DNA of 57,334 bases from UBA4874 sp002399435 (GTDB lineage Bacteria; Bacillota; Clostridia; Caldicoprobacterales; DTU083), in NCBI GenBank assembly GCA_036823195.1, contig DAISGI010000015.1, positions 1 to 57,334 of the forward strand. Reading direction: 5' to 3'. Shown piece after piece: positions 7,340 through 16,296 of the stretch (within the stretch, counting starts at the first letter, position 1; every line of letters begins with the position of its first letter). The position numbers and the translations under genes were made by a program. Under the pieces are notes generated by a model, which saw only the letters and a program-made list of their open reading frames with translations, was not told the DNA's origin and did not search any database.

Positions 7340-10300
7340 TTAACGAAAATATTCCACGCCGGAACGGAAAATCATCTGGTCCTTGCTTCCCGGCACATTT
7401 TTTGCAACCTGTTTTCCGATTCGTTCGGAGTGTCCCATTTTGCCAAAGATCCTGCCATCCGGGCTGGTAATCCCCTCAATGGCATCCACGGAACCGTTTG
7501 GATTGGAAATGGGCTCCTGTGCGGGATTCCCGCTGAGATCCACATATTGGGTGGCAATCTGCCCGTTTGCCGCCATTTCCTCCAAAATGGGCTGTTCCGC
7601 GATGAACCTCCCTTCTCCATGGGAGATGGGAACAGTATGGATTTCACCCACTTCGGTATGTATCAGCCAGGGAGACAACACCGATGCCACCCGGGTCCGG
7701 ATCATCCGGGAAACATGTTTCCCCATGGTGTTGAACGTAAGGGTTGGAGAATGGGCATCGATCTCCCTTATCTCCCCAAACGGAACCAGCCCCAGCTTGA
7801 TCAGCGCCTGAAACCCATTGCATATTCCAAGGATCAGGCCGTCCCGATGCTGCAGGAGATCCATCACCGCATCCCGGACCTCCGGATTCCGGAAAGCCGC
7901 TGCAATGAATTTGCCGGAACCATCCGGCTCATCCCCGCCGCTGAATCCTCCCGGGATCATAAGGATCTGCGAGCGGGAAATCCTCTTCGCCATTTCCTTC
8001 AGGGATTCCTCAATCTCATGGGAGGTCAGGTTCCGGATGACCATGACATCCGGCTTTCCACCGGCTGTTTCAAAGGCCCGGGCGGAATCGTATTCACAGT
8101 TGGTCCCGGGAAATACCGGAAGAAACACCCGTGGGGAAGCAATGGATACCGCAGGCCGCACCGGATTGCGCTTCTCAAAGCGATAGAGACGCGGCTCTCC
8201 TTTTCTCTCCTCCGCATGGGTCGGGAATACGGACCCCAGGGGACTTTCCCAGGCAGCAAGGGCCTCCTTCAGGGAAATCTGCTCCCCGGAGACGGAAATG
8301 ACCGGATCGGACTGGGTTGATCCCATCCGGGCCGCATGAATTCCTTCCAAAAGAACGGCAGGATCTTCGCCCTTCGGCAGCTCCAGCAGAATGGAACCGT
8401 ACAGGGGGGAGAACAGGTCCAACTCCTCCCCGGTTCCTCCGGACTCCTGCTCCAAACCGATACCGGGATATGTTCCGACAGAGGGATACCGGGAGAACGA
8501 CTCTTCCCTTCCCGTTATCGGCCGGAAGGCAAAGCCAATCCCGTTTCCAAAGCACATCTTGCTGACCGCCTCTGCGACTCCGCCGCTTCGGACCGAGTGG
8601 GCGGAAAGGACTTTCTTCTCCTGTATCAGTTTATGTATCCGGGTATAGTTCTTTTCCAACTGACTGAAATCCGGCAAATCCCCCTCCTTCCGGTCCAGAC
8701 GGACCAGTACCACCGGACTGTCCGCCCGTTTGAACTCCGGGGACAGAACGTCCTCCGCACGGCACGGACACAGGGCAAAAGCCGTCACGGCAGGCGGAAC
8801 GTCCCGGTCCTCAAAACTGCCGGACATGCTGTCTTTGCCTCCGATGGCCGGGATTCCCAGCTTTTCCTGGGCGTGAATCGCACCCAGTAGCGCGGAAAAG
8901 GGCTTGCCCCACTTTTTCGGATCGGATCCCAGACGTTCAAAATACTCCTGCAGAGCCAGACGGGCCTTCCGATAATCCCCGCCCATGGCAGTGATTTTGG
9001 CGACGGCTTCCAATATGGCATACACGGCTCCGTGAAACGGACTCCAGCAGGCAATGTCCGGATGATATCCGAAGGACATCAGGGTGGCAGTACCTGTTTC
9101 CCCTTTCAAAACGGGAATCTTCGCCGCCATCCCTTCCGCCGGTGTCCGCTGGTATTTCCCTCCGAAGGGCATCAATACCGTACCGGCCCCCACGGTGCTG
9201 TCGAACCGCTCTGCCAGGCCTCTCTGGCTGCAGATGTTCAGATCCCTGAGGTTTACCAGCCATTTTTTCCGTATACTCCCTTGTATGCTCCCTTGAATGT
9301 CCCCCTGCTGTTTTGCTCCGCTTTTTTCCAGGCTGCGCTGCCGTTCGGCGTTGTATTGCGATTTTGGGATGTCATGCCATTTGGAACGGTTGAAATAACA
9401 GTCCTCCCGGGAGGGGGAAGGGACAAAAACGTTGGTGGATTGTTCCGCACCGTTGGTATCCAGAAAACCACGTCGGATGTCCACAATGGTTTTGCCCCGC
9501 CAGGTCATTTTCAGCCGGTCGGAATCGGTCACCCGGGCGACAACCGTGGCTTCCAGGTTTTCCTGCCGGGCAGCCCGGATAAAGGTCTCCACATCCGCAG
9601 GTGCCAGAACCAATGCCATTCTTTCCTGCGACTCCGATATGGCCAGCTCCGTTCCATCAAGGCCTTCGTATTTCTTTGGAATGACATCCAGACAGATGTC
9701 CAGACCCGGCGCCAGTTCGCCTACCGCAACGGAGACCCCGCCGGCTCCGAAATCATTGCATCTCTTAATCATCTGGATGACATCCGGCTTGCGAAACAGC
9801 CTCTGGATCTTGCGCTCAGTGGGCGGATTGCCCTTTTGCACTTCCGCTCCGCAGTCGGCAAGGGACTCTTCCGTATGCGCCTTGGAGGAGCCTGTCGCTC
9901 CGCCGCAGCCATCCCGTCCGGTCCGGCCGCCCAGCAGCACAACGGCATCTCCCGGCTCCGGCCGTTTCCGTACCACATTTTGCCTGGGAACAGCGCCGAC
10001 CACCGCACCGATCTCCATGCGTTTCGCAACATACCCGGGATGGTAGATCTCCGTTACCTGTCCCGTCGCCAGACCAATCTGATTGCCATAGGAGCTGTAG
10101 CCGGCCGCCGCTCCGGTGGTGATTTTCCGCTGAGGCAGTTTGCCCGGTAAGGTTTCCTCCACAGGGGTCCTGGGATCCCCGCTTCCCGTCACCCGCATGG
10201 CCTGATAAACATAAGCCCTTCCGGACAGCGGATCCCGGATGGCTCCTCCCAGACAGGTGGCAGCGCCGCCGAAGGGCTCAATTTCCGTGGGATGATTGTG

Positions 10301-11272
10301 GGTTTCGTTTTTAAACTGAATCAGCCAGTCCTGCTCTTTCCCGTCCACATCGACGGGTACAATAATACTGCAGGCGTTGATTTCCTCCGATTCATCCAGA
10401 TCCTCCAGCCGCCCTTGCTTTTTCATCTCCTTCATGGCAATGGTCGCCATGTCCATCAGGCATTCCCGTTTTGACTTTCCCTGATACACAAAATCCCGTG
10501 CCTTTTGATATCTGCCATAGGCAGACTTCAGCACGGGAGTATAGGGCCCCGGTTCAAATGTTACCTTATTGATGCCGGTAAGAAAGGTGGTATGCCGGCA
10601 ATGATCCGACCAGTAGGTATCCAGTACCTTCAGCTCGGTTACGGTAGGATCCCGCCGCTCCTCCCGGAAGTAGTCCCGGCAGACCAAAAGATCCTCCGAA
10701 GTCATGGCAAATCCGCGCTCCAGCCGGAAAGTCTCCAGCCCTTCCCGGCTCATGGAAGTAAAGCCTTTTACGATTTCCACATCCTCCGGTACATCGTATT
10801 TTCTGTCCAGGCTGTCCGGCTTGTCCAGCGACGCTTCCCGGGCTTCCACGGGATTGATGCAGTATTCCCGGATTTCCCGGAACTGGTCTTCGGTCATATT
10901 GCCGTTCAGGACAATAACCCTGGCAACCCGGATGACCGGCTTTTCCCGGCGAGTCAGAATCTGGACACACTGCGCCGCAGAATCCGCTCTCTGATCATAC
11001 TGGCCCGGCAGATATTCGGTGGCAAACAGCCTCTGCCCCGGCGGAACAGGAAACTTCTCCTCATACAGCCGATCCACCGGCGGCTCACAGAAAACAACGT
11101 CCCTTGCCCGGGCATACTCCTCCGCATTCATCCCTTCGATATCATACCGGTTCAGAACACGCACGGACATAAGTCCTTTCACGCCCAGATTTGTCTTCAG
11201 ATCCTCATATAACTCCTGCGCTTCAATCTGAAATCCTTTTTTCTTCTCGACATAAATCCGTCTTACGCTCAA
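7340..11272 (-). CDS. purL: Phosphoribosylformylglycinamidine synthase, single-chain clade II
   Basis: Fourth step of purine synthesis: FGAR, ATP and glutamine give FGAM. At 1310 residues it is the fused form, with the synthetase and the glutaminase on one chain, as in Clostridia and streptococci rather than the PurS/PurL/PurQ split of Bacillus. The synthetase motif NETHNHPTEIEPFGGAATC lies near residue 325; the C-terminal class I glutaminase shows the nucleophile in GICNGFQALIKLG (about 1149) and the His in SHGEGRF (about 1217). The start is TTG at 11272 with GGAGG nine bases upstream. A small internal repeat (QGDIQGSIQGSIRK, about residue 660) appears to be an expanded linker. A consensus promoter and a leader hairpin lie upstream. 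No other pur genes are adjacent. Confidence 0.97.
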   Translation of the reverse strand: MSVRRIYVEKKKGFQIEAQELYEDLKTNLGVKGLMSVRVLNRYDIEGMNAEEYARARDVVFCEPPVDRLYEEKFPVPPGQRLFATEYLPGQYDQRADSAAQCVQILTRREKPVIRVARVIVLNGNMTEDQFREIREYCINPVEAREASLDKPDSLDRKYDVPEDVEIVKGFTSMSREGLETFRLERGFAMTSEDLLVCRDYFREERRDPTVTELKVLDTYWSDHCRHTTFLTGINKVTFEPGPYTPVLKSAYGRYQKARDFVYQGKSKRECLMDMATIAMKEMKKQGRLEDLDESEEINACSIIVPVDVDGKEQDWLIQFKNETHNHPTEIEPFGGAATCLGGAIRDPLSGRAYVYQAMRVTGSGDPRTPVEETLPGKLPQRKITTGAAAGYSSYGNQIGLATGQVTEIYHPGYVAKRMEIGAVVGAVPRQNVVRKRPEPGDAVVLLGGRTGRDGCGGATGSSKAHTEESLADCGAEVQKGNPPTERKIQRLFRKPDVIQMIKRCNDFGAGGVSVAVGELAPGLDICLDVIPKKYEGLDGTELAISESQERMALVLAPADVETFIRAARQENLEATVVARVTDSDRLKMTWRGKTIVDIRRGFLDTNGAEQSTNVFVPSPSREDCYFNRSKWHDIPKSQYNAERQRSLEKSGAKQQGDIQGSIQGSIRKKWLVNLRDLNICSQRGLAERFDSTVGAGTVLMPFGGKYQRTPAEGMAAKIPVLKGETGTATLMSFGYHPDIACWSPFHGAVYAILEAVAKITAMGGDYRKARLALQEYFERLGSDPKKWGKPFSALLGAIHAQEKLGIPAIGGKDSMSGSFEDRDVPPAVTAFALCPCRAEDVLSPEFKRADSPVVLVRLDRKEGDLPDFSQLEKNYTRIHKLIQEKKVLSAHSVRSGGVAEAVSKMCFGNGIGFAFRPITGREESFSRYPSVGTYPGIGLEQESGGTGEELDLFSPLYGSILLELPKGEDPAVLLEGIHAARMGSTQSDPVISVSGEQISLKEALAAWESPLGSVFPTHAEERKGEPRLYRFEKRNPVRPAVSIASPRVFLPVFPGTNCEYDSARAFETAGGKPDVMVIRNLTSHEIEESLKEMAKRISRSQILMIPGGFSGGDEPDGSGKFIAAAFRNPEVRDAVMDLLQHRDGLILGICNGFQALIKLGLVPFGEIREIDAHSPTLTFNTMGKHVSRMIRTRVASVLSPWLIHTEVGEIHTVPISHGEGRFIAEQPILEEMAANGQIATQYVDLSGNPAQEPISNPNGSVDAIEGITSPDGRIFGKMGHSERIGKQVAKNVPGSKDQMIFRSGVEYFR

Positions 11273-11293
11273 TGGCGGGATCCTCCGTTCCTT

Positions 11294-11321
11294 TATAGAT
11301 GAGAATACCTATGCATCTATA
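11294..11321. promoter_or_regulatory. Inverted repeat in the purL leader
   Basis: Arms TATAGATG (11294-11301) and CATCTATA (11314-11321) are perfectly complementary around a 12-base loop, between the purL promoter and its ribosome binding site. It could be an operator or an RNA hairpin. There is no poly-U tract after it, so it is not a terminator. A related stretch occurs near 16151-16180. I see no purine riboswitch here. Confidence 0.45.
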
Positions 11322-11360
11322 CGATTATGTTAAAATGACTCAATTGACTGACTGCTTTTT

Positions 11361-11389
11361 ATTATAGTATAAATCGCTGAGAATGTAAA
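11361..11389 (-). promoter_or_regulatory. Promoter for purL (housekeeping sigma type)
   Basis: On the minus strand, -35 TTTACA (11389-11384) and -10 TATAAT (11366-11361) are separated by 17 bases, close to the consensus for the vegetative sigma factor. It sits about 90 bases before the purL start, leaving a leader that contains an inverted repeat. Confidence 0.75.
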
Positions 11390-11430
11390 ATATTTCACAT
11401 ATTTGATCGTAAACTCAGGTGTCCGTATAC

Positions 11431-11460
11431 AAAAAAGCAGTTCCGAAGGACTGCTTTTTT
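11431..11460 (-). terminator. Rho-independent terminator after the toxin-antitoxin pair
   Basis: Perfect hairpin with arms AAAAAAGCAGT and ACTGCTTTTTT and an eight-base loop, so it has a T tract on either strand. It lies 15 bases downstream of the toxin gene and just upstream of the purL promoter, insulating purL from the toxin-antitoxin operon. Confidence 0.9.
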
Positions 11461-11474
11461 CGCTGTATTGAGTC

Positions 11475-11789
11475 TTAAATTTCCTCTGTAATATTACGCC
11501 TGCTGTAAACAATTCTTCGAACTTCCATGACTTCACCTATTACCACATAAAAAATGGTGTAGTTGCGGACATAAATGCGGTAGTACGGGTATTGATGTTC
11601 TTTTGTGGAATGGTATTCTTCAAACGCTTCCGCACAGGATAGCCGATCCCGAATGGCTTGCTGCACATCGTTTACAAAAGCGTCTGCCGCCATTGGGTTT
11701 TTCAAACGTCCCGCGATATAGTCCACGATGCCATTCAAGTCGTCCTCAAACAGCGGAAGAAATCGTAATTTATAACGCTTTTCCCTCAT
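11475..11789 (-). CDS. RelE/ParE-superfamily toxin
   Basis: A 104-residue basic protein with the RelE/ParE layout: an N-terminal strand (YKLRFLPLFEDDLNGIVDYI), two helices, and a C-terminal sheet ending YYRIYVRNYTIFYVV then VRRIVYSRRNI. Members either cut ribosome-bound mRNA (RelE) or poison gyrase (ParE); the sequence does not settle which, though the DDLNGIVDYIA start favours ParE-like plasmid-stabilisation proteins. It overlaps the antitoxin gene by 20 bases, the usual coupling for these pairs, and is closed by a strong terminator. The length is normal and nothing suggests decay. Confidence 0.88.
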   Translation of the reverse strand: MREKRYKLRFLPLFEDDLNGIVDYIAGRLKNPMAADAFVNDVQQAIRDRLSCAEAFEEYHSTKEHQYPYYRIYVRNYTIFYVVIGEVMEVRRIVYSRRNITEEI

Positions 11790-12039
11790 GGATGCGCTCC
11801 CTCACTCTGTTGAAAACTTCATCCTCCGTATAACGGGTACTGTCCACTGCCGCGGCTTTATCTGCTTCATCAAGCTTCAATTCGATTTCATCTGTCAGTG
11901 CGGCGTATTGTTCCAGACTGAGCACAACCATAGAGCCGTAGCCATTCTTGGTGAGATAAACAGGCTCACCCTTTTTTACGGTGTCCTCAATTTCCGTGAA
12001 TTTATTTCTTAAATCTGAAACAGGTCGAATGGTGATCAT
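11770..12039 (-). CDS. Phd/YefM-family antitoxin
   Basis: An 89-residue antitoxin that should bind and neutralise the ParE/RelE-like protein and repress its own promoter. The N-terminus (MITIRPVSDLRNKFTEIEDT) and the strand PVYLTKNGYGSMVVLSLEQY (about 26-45) are typical of the Phd/YefM DNA-binding fold; the C-terminal 35 residues are the acidic, flexible toxin-binding part. AAGGAGG precedes the ATG. The promoter at 12088-12116 is directly upstream. Toxin and antitoxin together form a type II module between purL and a transporter operon. Confidence 0.9.
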   Translation of the reverse strand: MITIRPVSDLRNKFTEIEDTVKKGEPVYLTKNGYGSMVVLSLEQYAALTDEIELKLDEADKAAAVDSTRYTEDEVFNRVRERIHEGKAL

Positions 12040-12087
12040 GTTGCACAGCCTCCTTCCACTGAAATCCAGGGTTTATCTTCTGGCATT

Positions 12088-12116
12088 ATTTTATCACAAT
12101 TACGCCATTTTATCAA
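12088..12116 (-). promoter_or_regulatory. Promoter of the toxin-antitoxin operon
   Basis: -35 TTGATA (12116-12111) and -10 TAAAAT (12093-12088) with a 17-base spacer on the minus strand, about 50 bases before the antitoxin start. The motif TTG..ATAAAAT occurs twice across the -35 and -10 boxes, which could be part of an autoregulatory operator (inference). Confidence 0.6.
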
Positions 12117-12176
12117 CAATTCCCCGAGCTTTTTGCTTCGTAAAACCGGGTCAGGGTGTTCTGCTCTCCTGTTATG

Positions 12177-14699
12177 TTATTCCTCCCGTCGGAGGACAGA
12201 GTATATACTGCCGGATTGAAGAAACCGGATCATTCGATTGGCAGTCCAATAGGATATAGCAATGAAAACAACAAGCAGAATGGTGAGCGGCAGTATTGCG
12301 TCCCTCAAAAGAGAGCTGTCATGGGTAAACAGGCTGAGAACCAGGTTCAATATGGTTGCTGCAATAATACAGACTGCAGAATAAATGCATAGCTCCAGAA
12401 ATACCGAACGAAATATTACCTTGTTATCCATGCCCAGCGCCTGATAGAGTCCCAGTGTCTTTCTGCGATCCAGTAAGGAGAAATACATGATATTGTAAAA
12501 GTTTACCATTACAAACAAACTGAGAAAGATGGTAATCAGGTTGGATACCGTTTGAATTACAGCAATATATTTGGCTTCTTTCGCAATCTGATCCGCCAGG
12601 GAGAAAAAGAATGAATCAGGATAGGACATTACATAATCCTTCACCTTTGTATCAATTACGTTTCTTTGGCTTGTGGAGAGTCCCGGATCGACATAGAGAT
12701 CCAATCGATTGATTCCGGTAAACAAATTTGAATGTGCGACTTCTTTTTCGGATACTACGATCGCAGGGGATTCTGAATCAATTAAAGCGGAACCGACAGT
12801 GATATCCAATGGATGTGATATCTGCAGGTCTACCTTGAGATCATAAGTGGAATACTCAATATCCTTCATATGATGCAGTACATCATAAAAATCGACCTCA
12901 TCCCCAATGGATAATCTCCCAAACTTCAGTGAACTCACAGAAGGGTGTTCTTCTTCCCCTGCTGTTGGTAAAAACAACAGGACGGAATCCGAATTAATCG
13001 TACGGCCATGCAGTTCATCTCCATATTGCCTCCGTATGGCCTCTATAATTTCATCATTGGCGACAACAACATAATAATCGCTAATGCCGATCACCCCATT
13101 GGGCGCCGCATCCGGGAGCCCGTAATCAATCTCCATATCGGAATGGCTGCTCCATTGGTTCCAGTATTGATTTTCCGGAGTATCATCAAAAACCATCACC
13201 GCACCTTCCATGGAGGGCTCTTCCTGCGCAAACCGTATACCGGCCATATTGGACAGCCTGTGCACATTTTCCACATCGAATGATCTGTTCCTTGCCTGAT
13301 ACAACGAAAAAGCACCAAAGCTTCTGTACACTTCCGTTTTATATGGCTTCAGCATATAATCAGCATCTTCATCGGAGGAATTGTTGATATACATCCCCTG
13401 AAAATATAATTGGGTAAAGCTGGTAAGAGTAAGCAATACACATACTGCCAGCAACAAAGGCGCGAGTTGTCCAATGTTATTCCGAACATGATACCGTACA
13501 AAAGATTGCAAAAATCCACCTTTTCGTTCCATGGGACGCAGCGGAATCATTTTCTCCTGAGATAAAGGCTTGTTGTGCAGAGGCAGAATAACACGTGAGA
13601 ATACAATCATGGGGATCAGCACAGCAATCACGGATACAGCAGAAGACCGTAATAGATTGCTTCCCGTATAAACATGCAGAGAATCCAGATGAGCAAAGAA
13701 ATTACCTATATTTGCAAAAATGAAACCAAGACACATTCCCATAGCATAACCGGATAAAGTGATCAGGAGTACCTGGTTCATAAAAAGAAGAAAGAGCTTC
13801 CCGGTTTGCCCACCAAGGATATAGAAAGCCTGATAAGTATTTTTCGTCCTGTACAAAAAAAGCCGATAGCCAAACCAAATAGTGATTCCAAATAGTATCA
13901 GTACAATTACGTAAAATAGATTGAAAAATAAAGTCAGGTTCCAAATATCGCCGTATCCGTCCAAATAGAAATTGGTGTTAATTATTCCGTTATAATCATC
14001 CACCCCTATATTTTTAAGGTAAATGGTAATGTAGTCTGGATTATAGTCATTAAAATACAGCAATACATGTGCTGCTTTTTCCGTTATTGGACCGTCCGTT
14101 GGCAGTATAACCCCGGATGGCAGATCGTTTTGTCCCCGGCGCAGTTCCTCAGGCATGTTCCATGTAGAGGAATAATCATTGAGAATACCGGAAATGGTAT
14201 ACTTAATGGAAGCGCCCTCGCCATTTTCCAAAACAATTGTGGAGCCAATTCCAACACCGTCGGCCAGGCGGGACAGGATATTATTCTCCAGGGCGATTTC
14301 ATGGTGCGACTTTGGCATTTTACCGGCTTTCAGACGAATATGTCCAAGTGAAAATGCTTCCCGATCGAAACTGCCAATTGTAATCGGCGTCTTCCCCGCA
14401 GCTTCCCGATAAGTTCCATAAAGCCTGATTGTACCGGCACGCTTTAATTTTCCACCTATCCTGACAGAGTCGCGCTGCAGTTGGCTTGCATCAAAAATAA
14501 CCGCATGCTGTTCCCCATATTGCCCGGCATTTTTCTGCCAGGTCGAATCAATCAAGGAACGAAACAAGGGTACTATGGTCATCACAAGGGAAACAGACAA
14601 CGCAATCATCATTGTAAGCCCGATGAAATAACCTTTTCGGTATTGTAATATTTGCAATGCTTTTTTCAATCTGTCAAACAGCTTGCTCAAGATTCCCAT
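12177..14699 (-). CDS. FtsX-family ABC transporter permease (840 aa)
   Basis: Membrane subunit of a second FtsX-type system. An N-terminal helix (about 25-45) leads to an extracytoplasmic domain, a middle helix cluster (about 240-380 and 415-440), a second extracytoplasmic domain (about 445-690) and a C-terminal FtsX bundle (about 705-830) ending in a short basic tail. The start overlaps the end of the ATPase gene by 26 bases, so the two are translationally coupled. It is not closely similar by eye to the 949-residue permease at 3254. The combination with an ATPase and VanZ suggests an envelope-stress or antimicrobial-peptide system such as the Bce/Mac type, but there is no adjacent two-component system and the substrate is not known. 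Confidence 0.87.
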   Translation of the reverse strand: MGILSKLFDRLKKALQILQYRKGYFIGLTMMIALSVSLVMTIVPLFRSLIDSTWQKNAGQYGEQHAVIFDASQLQRDSVRIGGKLKRAGTIRLYGTYREAAGKTPITIGSFDREAFSLGHIRLKAGKMPKSHHEIALENNILSRLADGVGIGSTIVLENGEGASIKYTISGILNDYSSTWNMPEELRRGQNDLPSGVILPTDGPITEKAAHVLLYFNDYNPDYITIYLKNIGVDDYNGIINTNFYLDGYGDIWNLTLFFNLFYVIVLILFGITIWFGYRLFLYRTKNTYQAFYILGGQTGKLFLLFMNQVLLITLSGYAMGMCLGFIFANIGNFFAHLDSLHVYTGSNLLRSSAVSVIAVLIPMIVFSRVILPLHNKPLSQEKMIPLRPMERKGGFLQSFVRYHVRNNIGQLAPLLLAVCVLLTLTSFTQLYFQGMYINNSSDEDADYMLKPYKTEVYRSFGAFSLYQARNRSFDVENVHRLSNMAGIRFAQEEPSMEGAVMVFDDTPENQYWNQWSSHSDMEIDYGLPDAAPNGVIGISDYYVVVANDEIIEAIRRQYGDELHGRTINSDSVLLFLPTAGEEEHPSVSSLKFGRLSIGDEVDFYDVLHHMKDIEYSTYDLKVDLQISHPLDITVGSALIDSESPAIVVSEKEVAHSNLFTGINRLDLYVDPGLSTSQRNVIDTKVKDYVMSYPDSFFFSLADQIAKEAKYIAVIQTVSNLITIFLSLFVMVNFYNIMYFSLLDRRKTLGLYQALGMDNKVIFRSVFLELCIYSAVCIIAATILNLVLSLFTHDSSLLRDAILPLTILLVVFIAISYWTANRMIRFLQSGSIYSVLRREE

Positions 14700-15345
14700 C
14701 CCTCATCTTATATACATGATCCGCAAAGGAAAGCAAATCCCTGTCATGTGTCACAAGGACAAGAGTGGAACCATATGTTTGAACCAGCCCACAAAGTAAT
14801 TTCATTACAATGGAGCCATTGCTCTCGTCCAGATTGCCTGTAGGTTCATCGGCGAATATGACATCGGGGTTATGAATGATCGCCCTTGCAATGGCAACCC
14901 TTTGTTGTTCCCCTCCGGATAACCAGGCAGGCATTTGATGCATCTTATCCGCAATTCCCAGTGTGGATATCAGATTCTCATAGGTATTGCTGCAGGGATG
15001 AATCCCATTAAGGTAAAGAGGCATCCGTATATTATCCTGAACAGTAAGTTCCGGGATTAAGTTATAGGACTGAAATATAAACCCAAAATGCCTGCGGCGT
15101 ATGGAGGATAAGTCGGTTGCTGCATTATATATGTTCGTATTTTGATAGTATACGCTTCCACTTGTGGGGACCTCCAGTCCTGCAAGCATGTGCAGCAGCG
15201 TAGATTTTCCGGAGCCACTTCTCCCCATGATAATGTTGATCCCCGACTCTATCTTGAAAGTAGCAGGGCGAACTGCTACAATATACGCACCGCCCTGCTT
15301 ATAGATTTTTTCGCAACTTTCACAGCTTAATTTTTGTTCTACCAT
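14674..15345 (-). CDS. ABC transporter ATPase, LolD/MacB family
   Basis: A 223-residue ATPase with Walker A GRSGSGKST (about 40-48), signature LSGGEQQR (about 143-150), Walker B VIFADEP and H-loop THD. It is sandwiched in an operon: its start overlaps the VanZ gene by seven bases and its end overlaps the permease gene by 26 bases. It should energise the 840-residue FtsX permease. The family motif GNLDESNG after Walker B is typical of these exporters. The N-terminal strand LSCESCEKIYKQGGAYIVAV has two Cys three residues apart, which is not typical but could be incidental. Confidence 0.92.
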   Translation of the reverse strand: MVEQKLSCESCEKIYKQGGAYIVAVRPATFKIESGINIIMGRSGSGKSTLLHMLAGLEVPTSGSVYYQNTNIYNAATDLSSIRRRHFGFIFQSYNLIPELTVQDNIRMPLYLNGIHPCSNTYENLISTLGIADKMHQMPAWLSGGEQQRVAIARAIIHNPDVIFADEPTGNLDESNGSIVMKLLCGLVQTYGSTLVLVTHDRDLLSFADHVYKMRDGNLEQAV

Positions 15346-15983
15346 GTTTGTTTGGTGTAGCCGGATCCTTTCCCGGTTGAATTTTCAACAACATCGAAAA
15401 ATTTCTTAAAATTAGCTGATTTGTATAAGAGCTTAAATAGAAAGAAACCGATAAGAGAACCCGTCATGTTCAGAATAATATCGTCAATATCCGATGCCCT
15501 GTAGCTTACTATTTGATTTACCGTTTCAATGTATTGGAGCAACTCTATGCCAAGGGAAAGCAAAAATGCCAGCAGCATACTCCATTTGAATTTCCTGAAT
15601 CCTGAATAAAGCATAGCTGCAAGTAACGAAAGTGGCACAAACAATAAAATGTTTCCTGATATATTGAGCAAAAAAAGCCTGAGAGTCACATTGAAATCAC
15701 CATGCTGCACAGTATGGGAAAAATTGCGAAACAAATTAAATGGAATGAGGTTGATCGACTGAGGCACTTCTTCCCGTATGAAATCATAAATCGGCAACAG
15801 TGTGATAGACAATACACTGCAGAGATAAAATACAAAGACATGGTTTATCACAATCCTCCAGGCGTTGTGCTCCAAACTGGTTCGCCGTGCCATCAATAAC
15901 TTGGTAATCAATGAGAGGACGCAGACAATAAAGCTGAGAACGATAGCAAAAAATGACTGATCATGAATCAGGAACACATCCAC
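15339..15983 (-). CDS. VanZ-family membrane protein
   Basis: A 214-residue integral membrane protein with about five helices. The family marks are visible: SINLIPFNLFRN (about 75-86), the helix NILLFVPLSLLAA (about 112-124), and ELLQYIETVNQIVSYRASDI followed by DDIILNMTGSLIGFF (about 147-182). VanZ proteins give low-level teicoplanin resistance in enterococci by an unknown mechanism; most homologues have no assigned role (family knowledge). It is the first gene of the operon VanZ, ATPase, permease, behind a consensus promoter. The arrangement suggests that the transporter and VanZ act on the same envelope-active compound, which is inference. Confidence 0.88.
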   Translation of the reverse strand: MDVFLIHDQSFFAIVLSFIVCVLSLITKLLMARRTSLEHNAWRIVINHVFVFYLCSVLSITLLPIYDFIREEVPQSINLIPFNLFRNFSHTVQHGDFNVTLRLFLLNISGNILLFVPLSLLAAMLYSGFRKFKWSMLLAFLLSLGIELLQYIETVNQIVSYRASDIDDIILNMTGSLIGFFLFKLLYKSANFKKFFDVVENSTGKGSGYTKQTW

Positions 15984-16296
15984 TCCTCCTTTACGGCAAT
16001 CTTTTATAAAATTGCCTGCTTCATTATTTTCTATATTTTAGAAGAATCTTCATTAATAATATAGCGCCTTATGTTCCTTTTGTCAAAATATATTTCCAAA
16101 AGAGAAACAAGCCAATATCCAATACCTGATACCCCCTTAACATAGTCCCAAATGGCGGGAGAATACAGATGCATTTATACCGCTATCATGAGCAATAAGG
16201 GTGGCGCCCGTTTGTCAAAGAAACGTAGATTAGAACCATAATCGTTAGCGAAGAAGCGATGAATCTCTACTGTTAGGGCAATTTGTAATATTTTTT
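15984..16296. other. Intergenic, about 310 bases, AT-rich
   Basis: Holds the promoter of the VanZ operon near its left end. The stretch at 16143-16190 shares an about 25-base imperfect match with the purL leader (GAGAATAC, then ATGCAT.TATAC). Short open frames in the right part (such as one reading SNKGGARLSKKRR on the plus strand) are interrupted and have no recognisable homologue by eye. No gene is claimed. Confidence 0.5.
16058..16086 (-). promoter_or_regulatory. Promoter of the VanZ-ATPase-permease operon
   Basis: -35 TTGACA (16086-16081) is a perfect consensus and -10 TATATT (16063-16058) matches five of six bases, with a 17-base spacer on the minus strand. It lies about 75 bases before the VanZ start. 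Its strength suggests that the operon is expressed without an activator unless a repressor acts in the leader. Confidence 0.8.

Noticed and set aside
11273..11430. Purine riboswitch upstream of purL
   Set aside because: The leader has no conserved purine-aptamer core that I can see; only a promoter and a simple inverted repeat are present.
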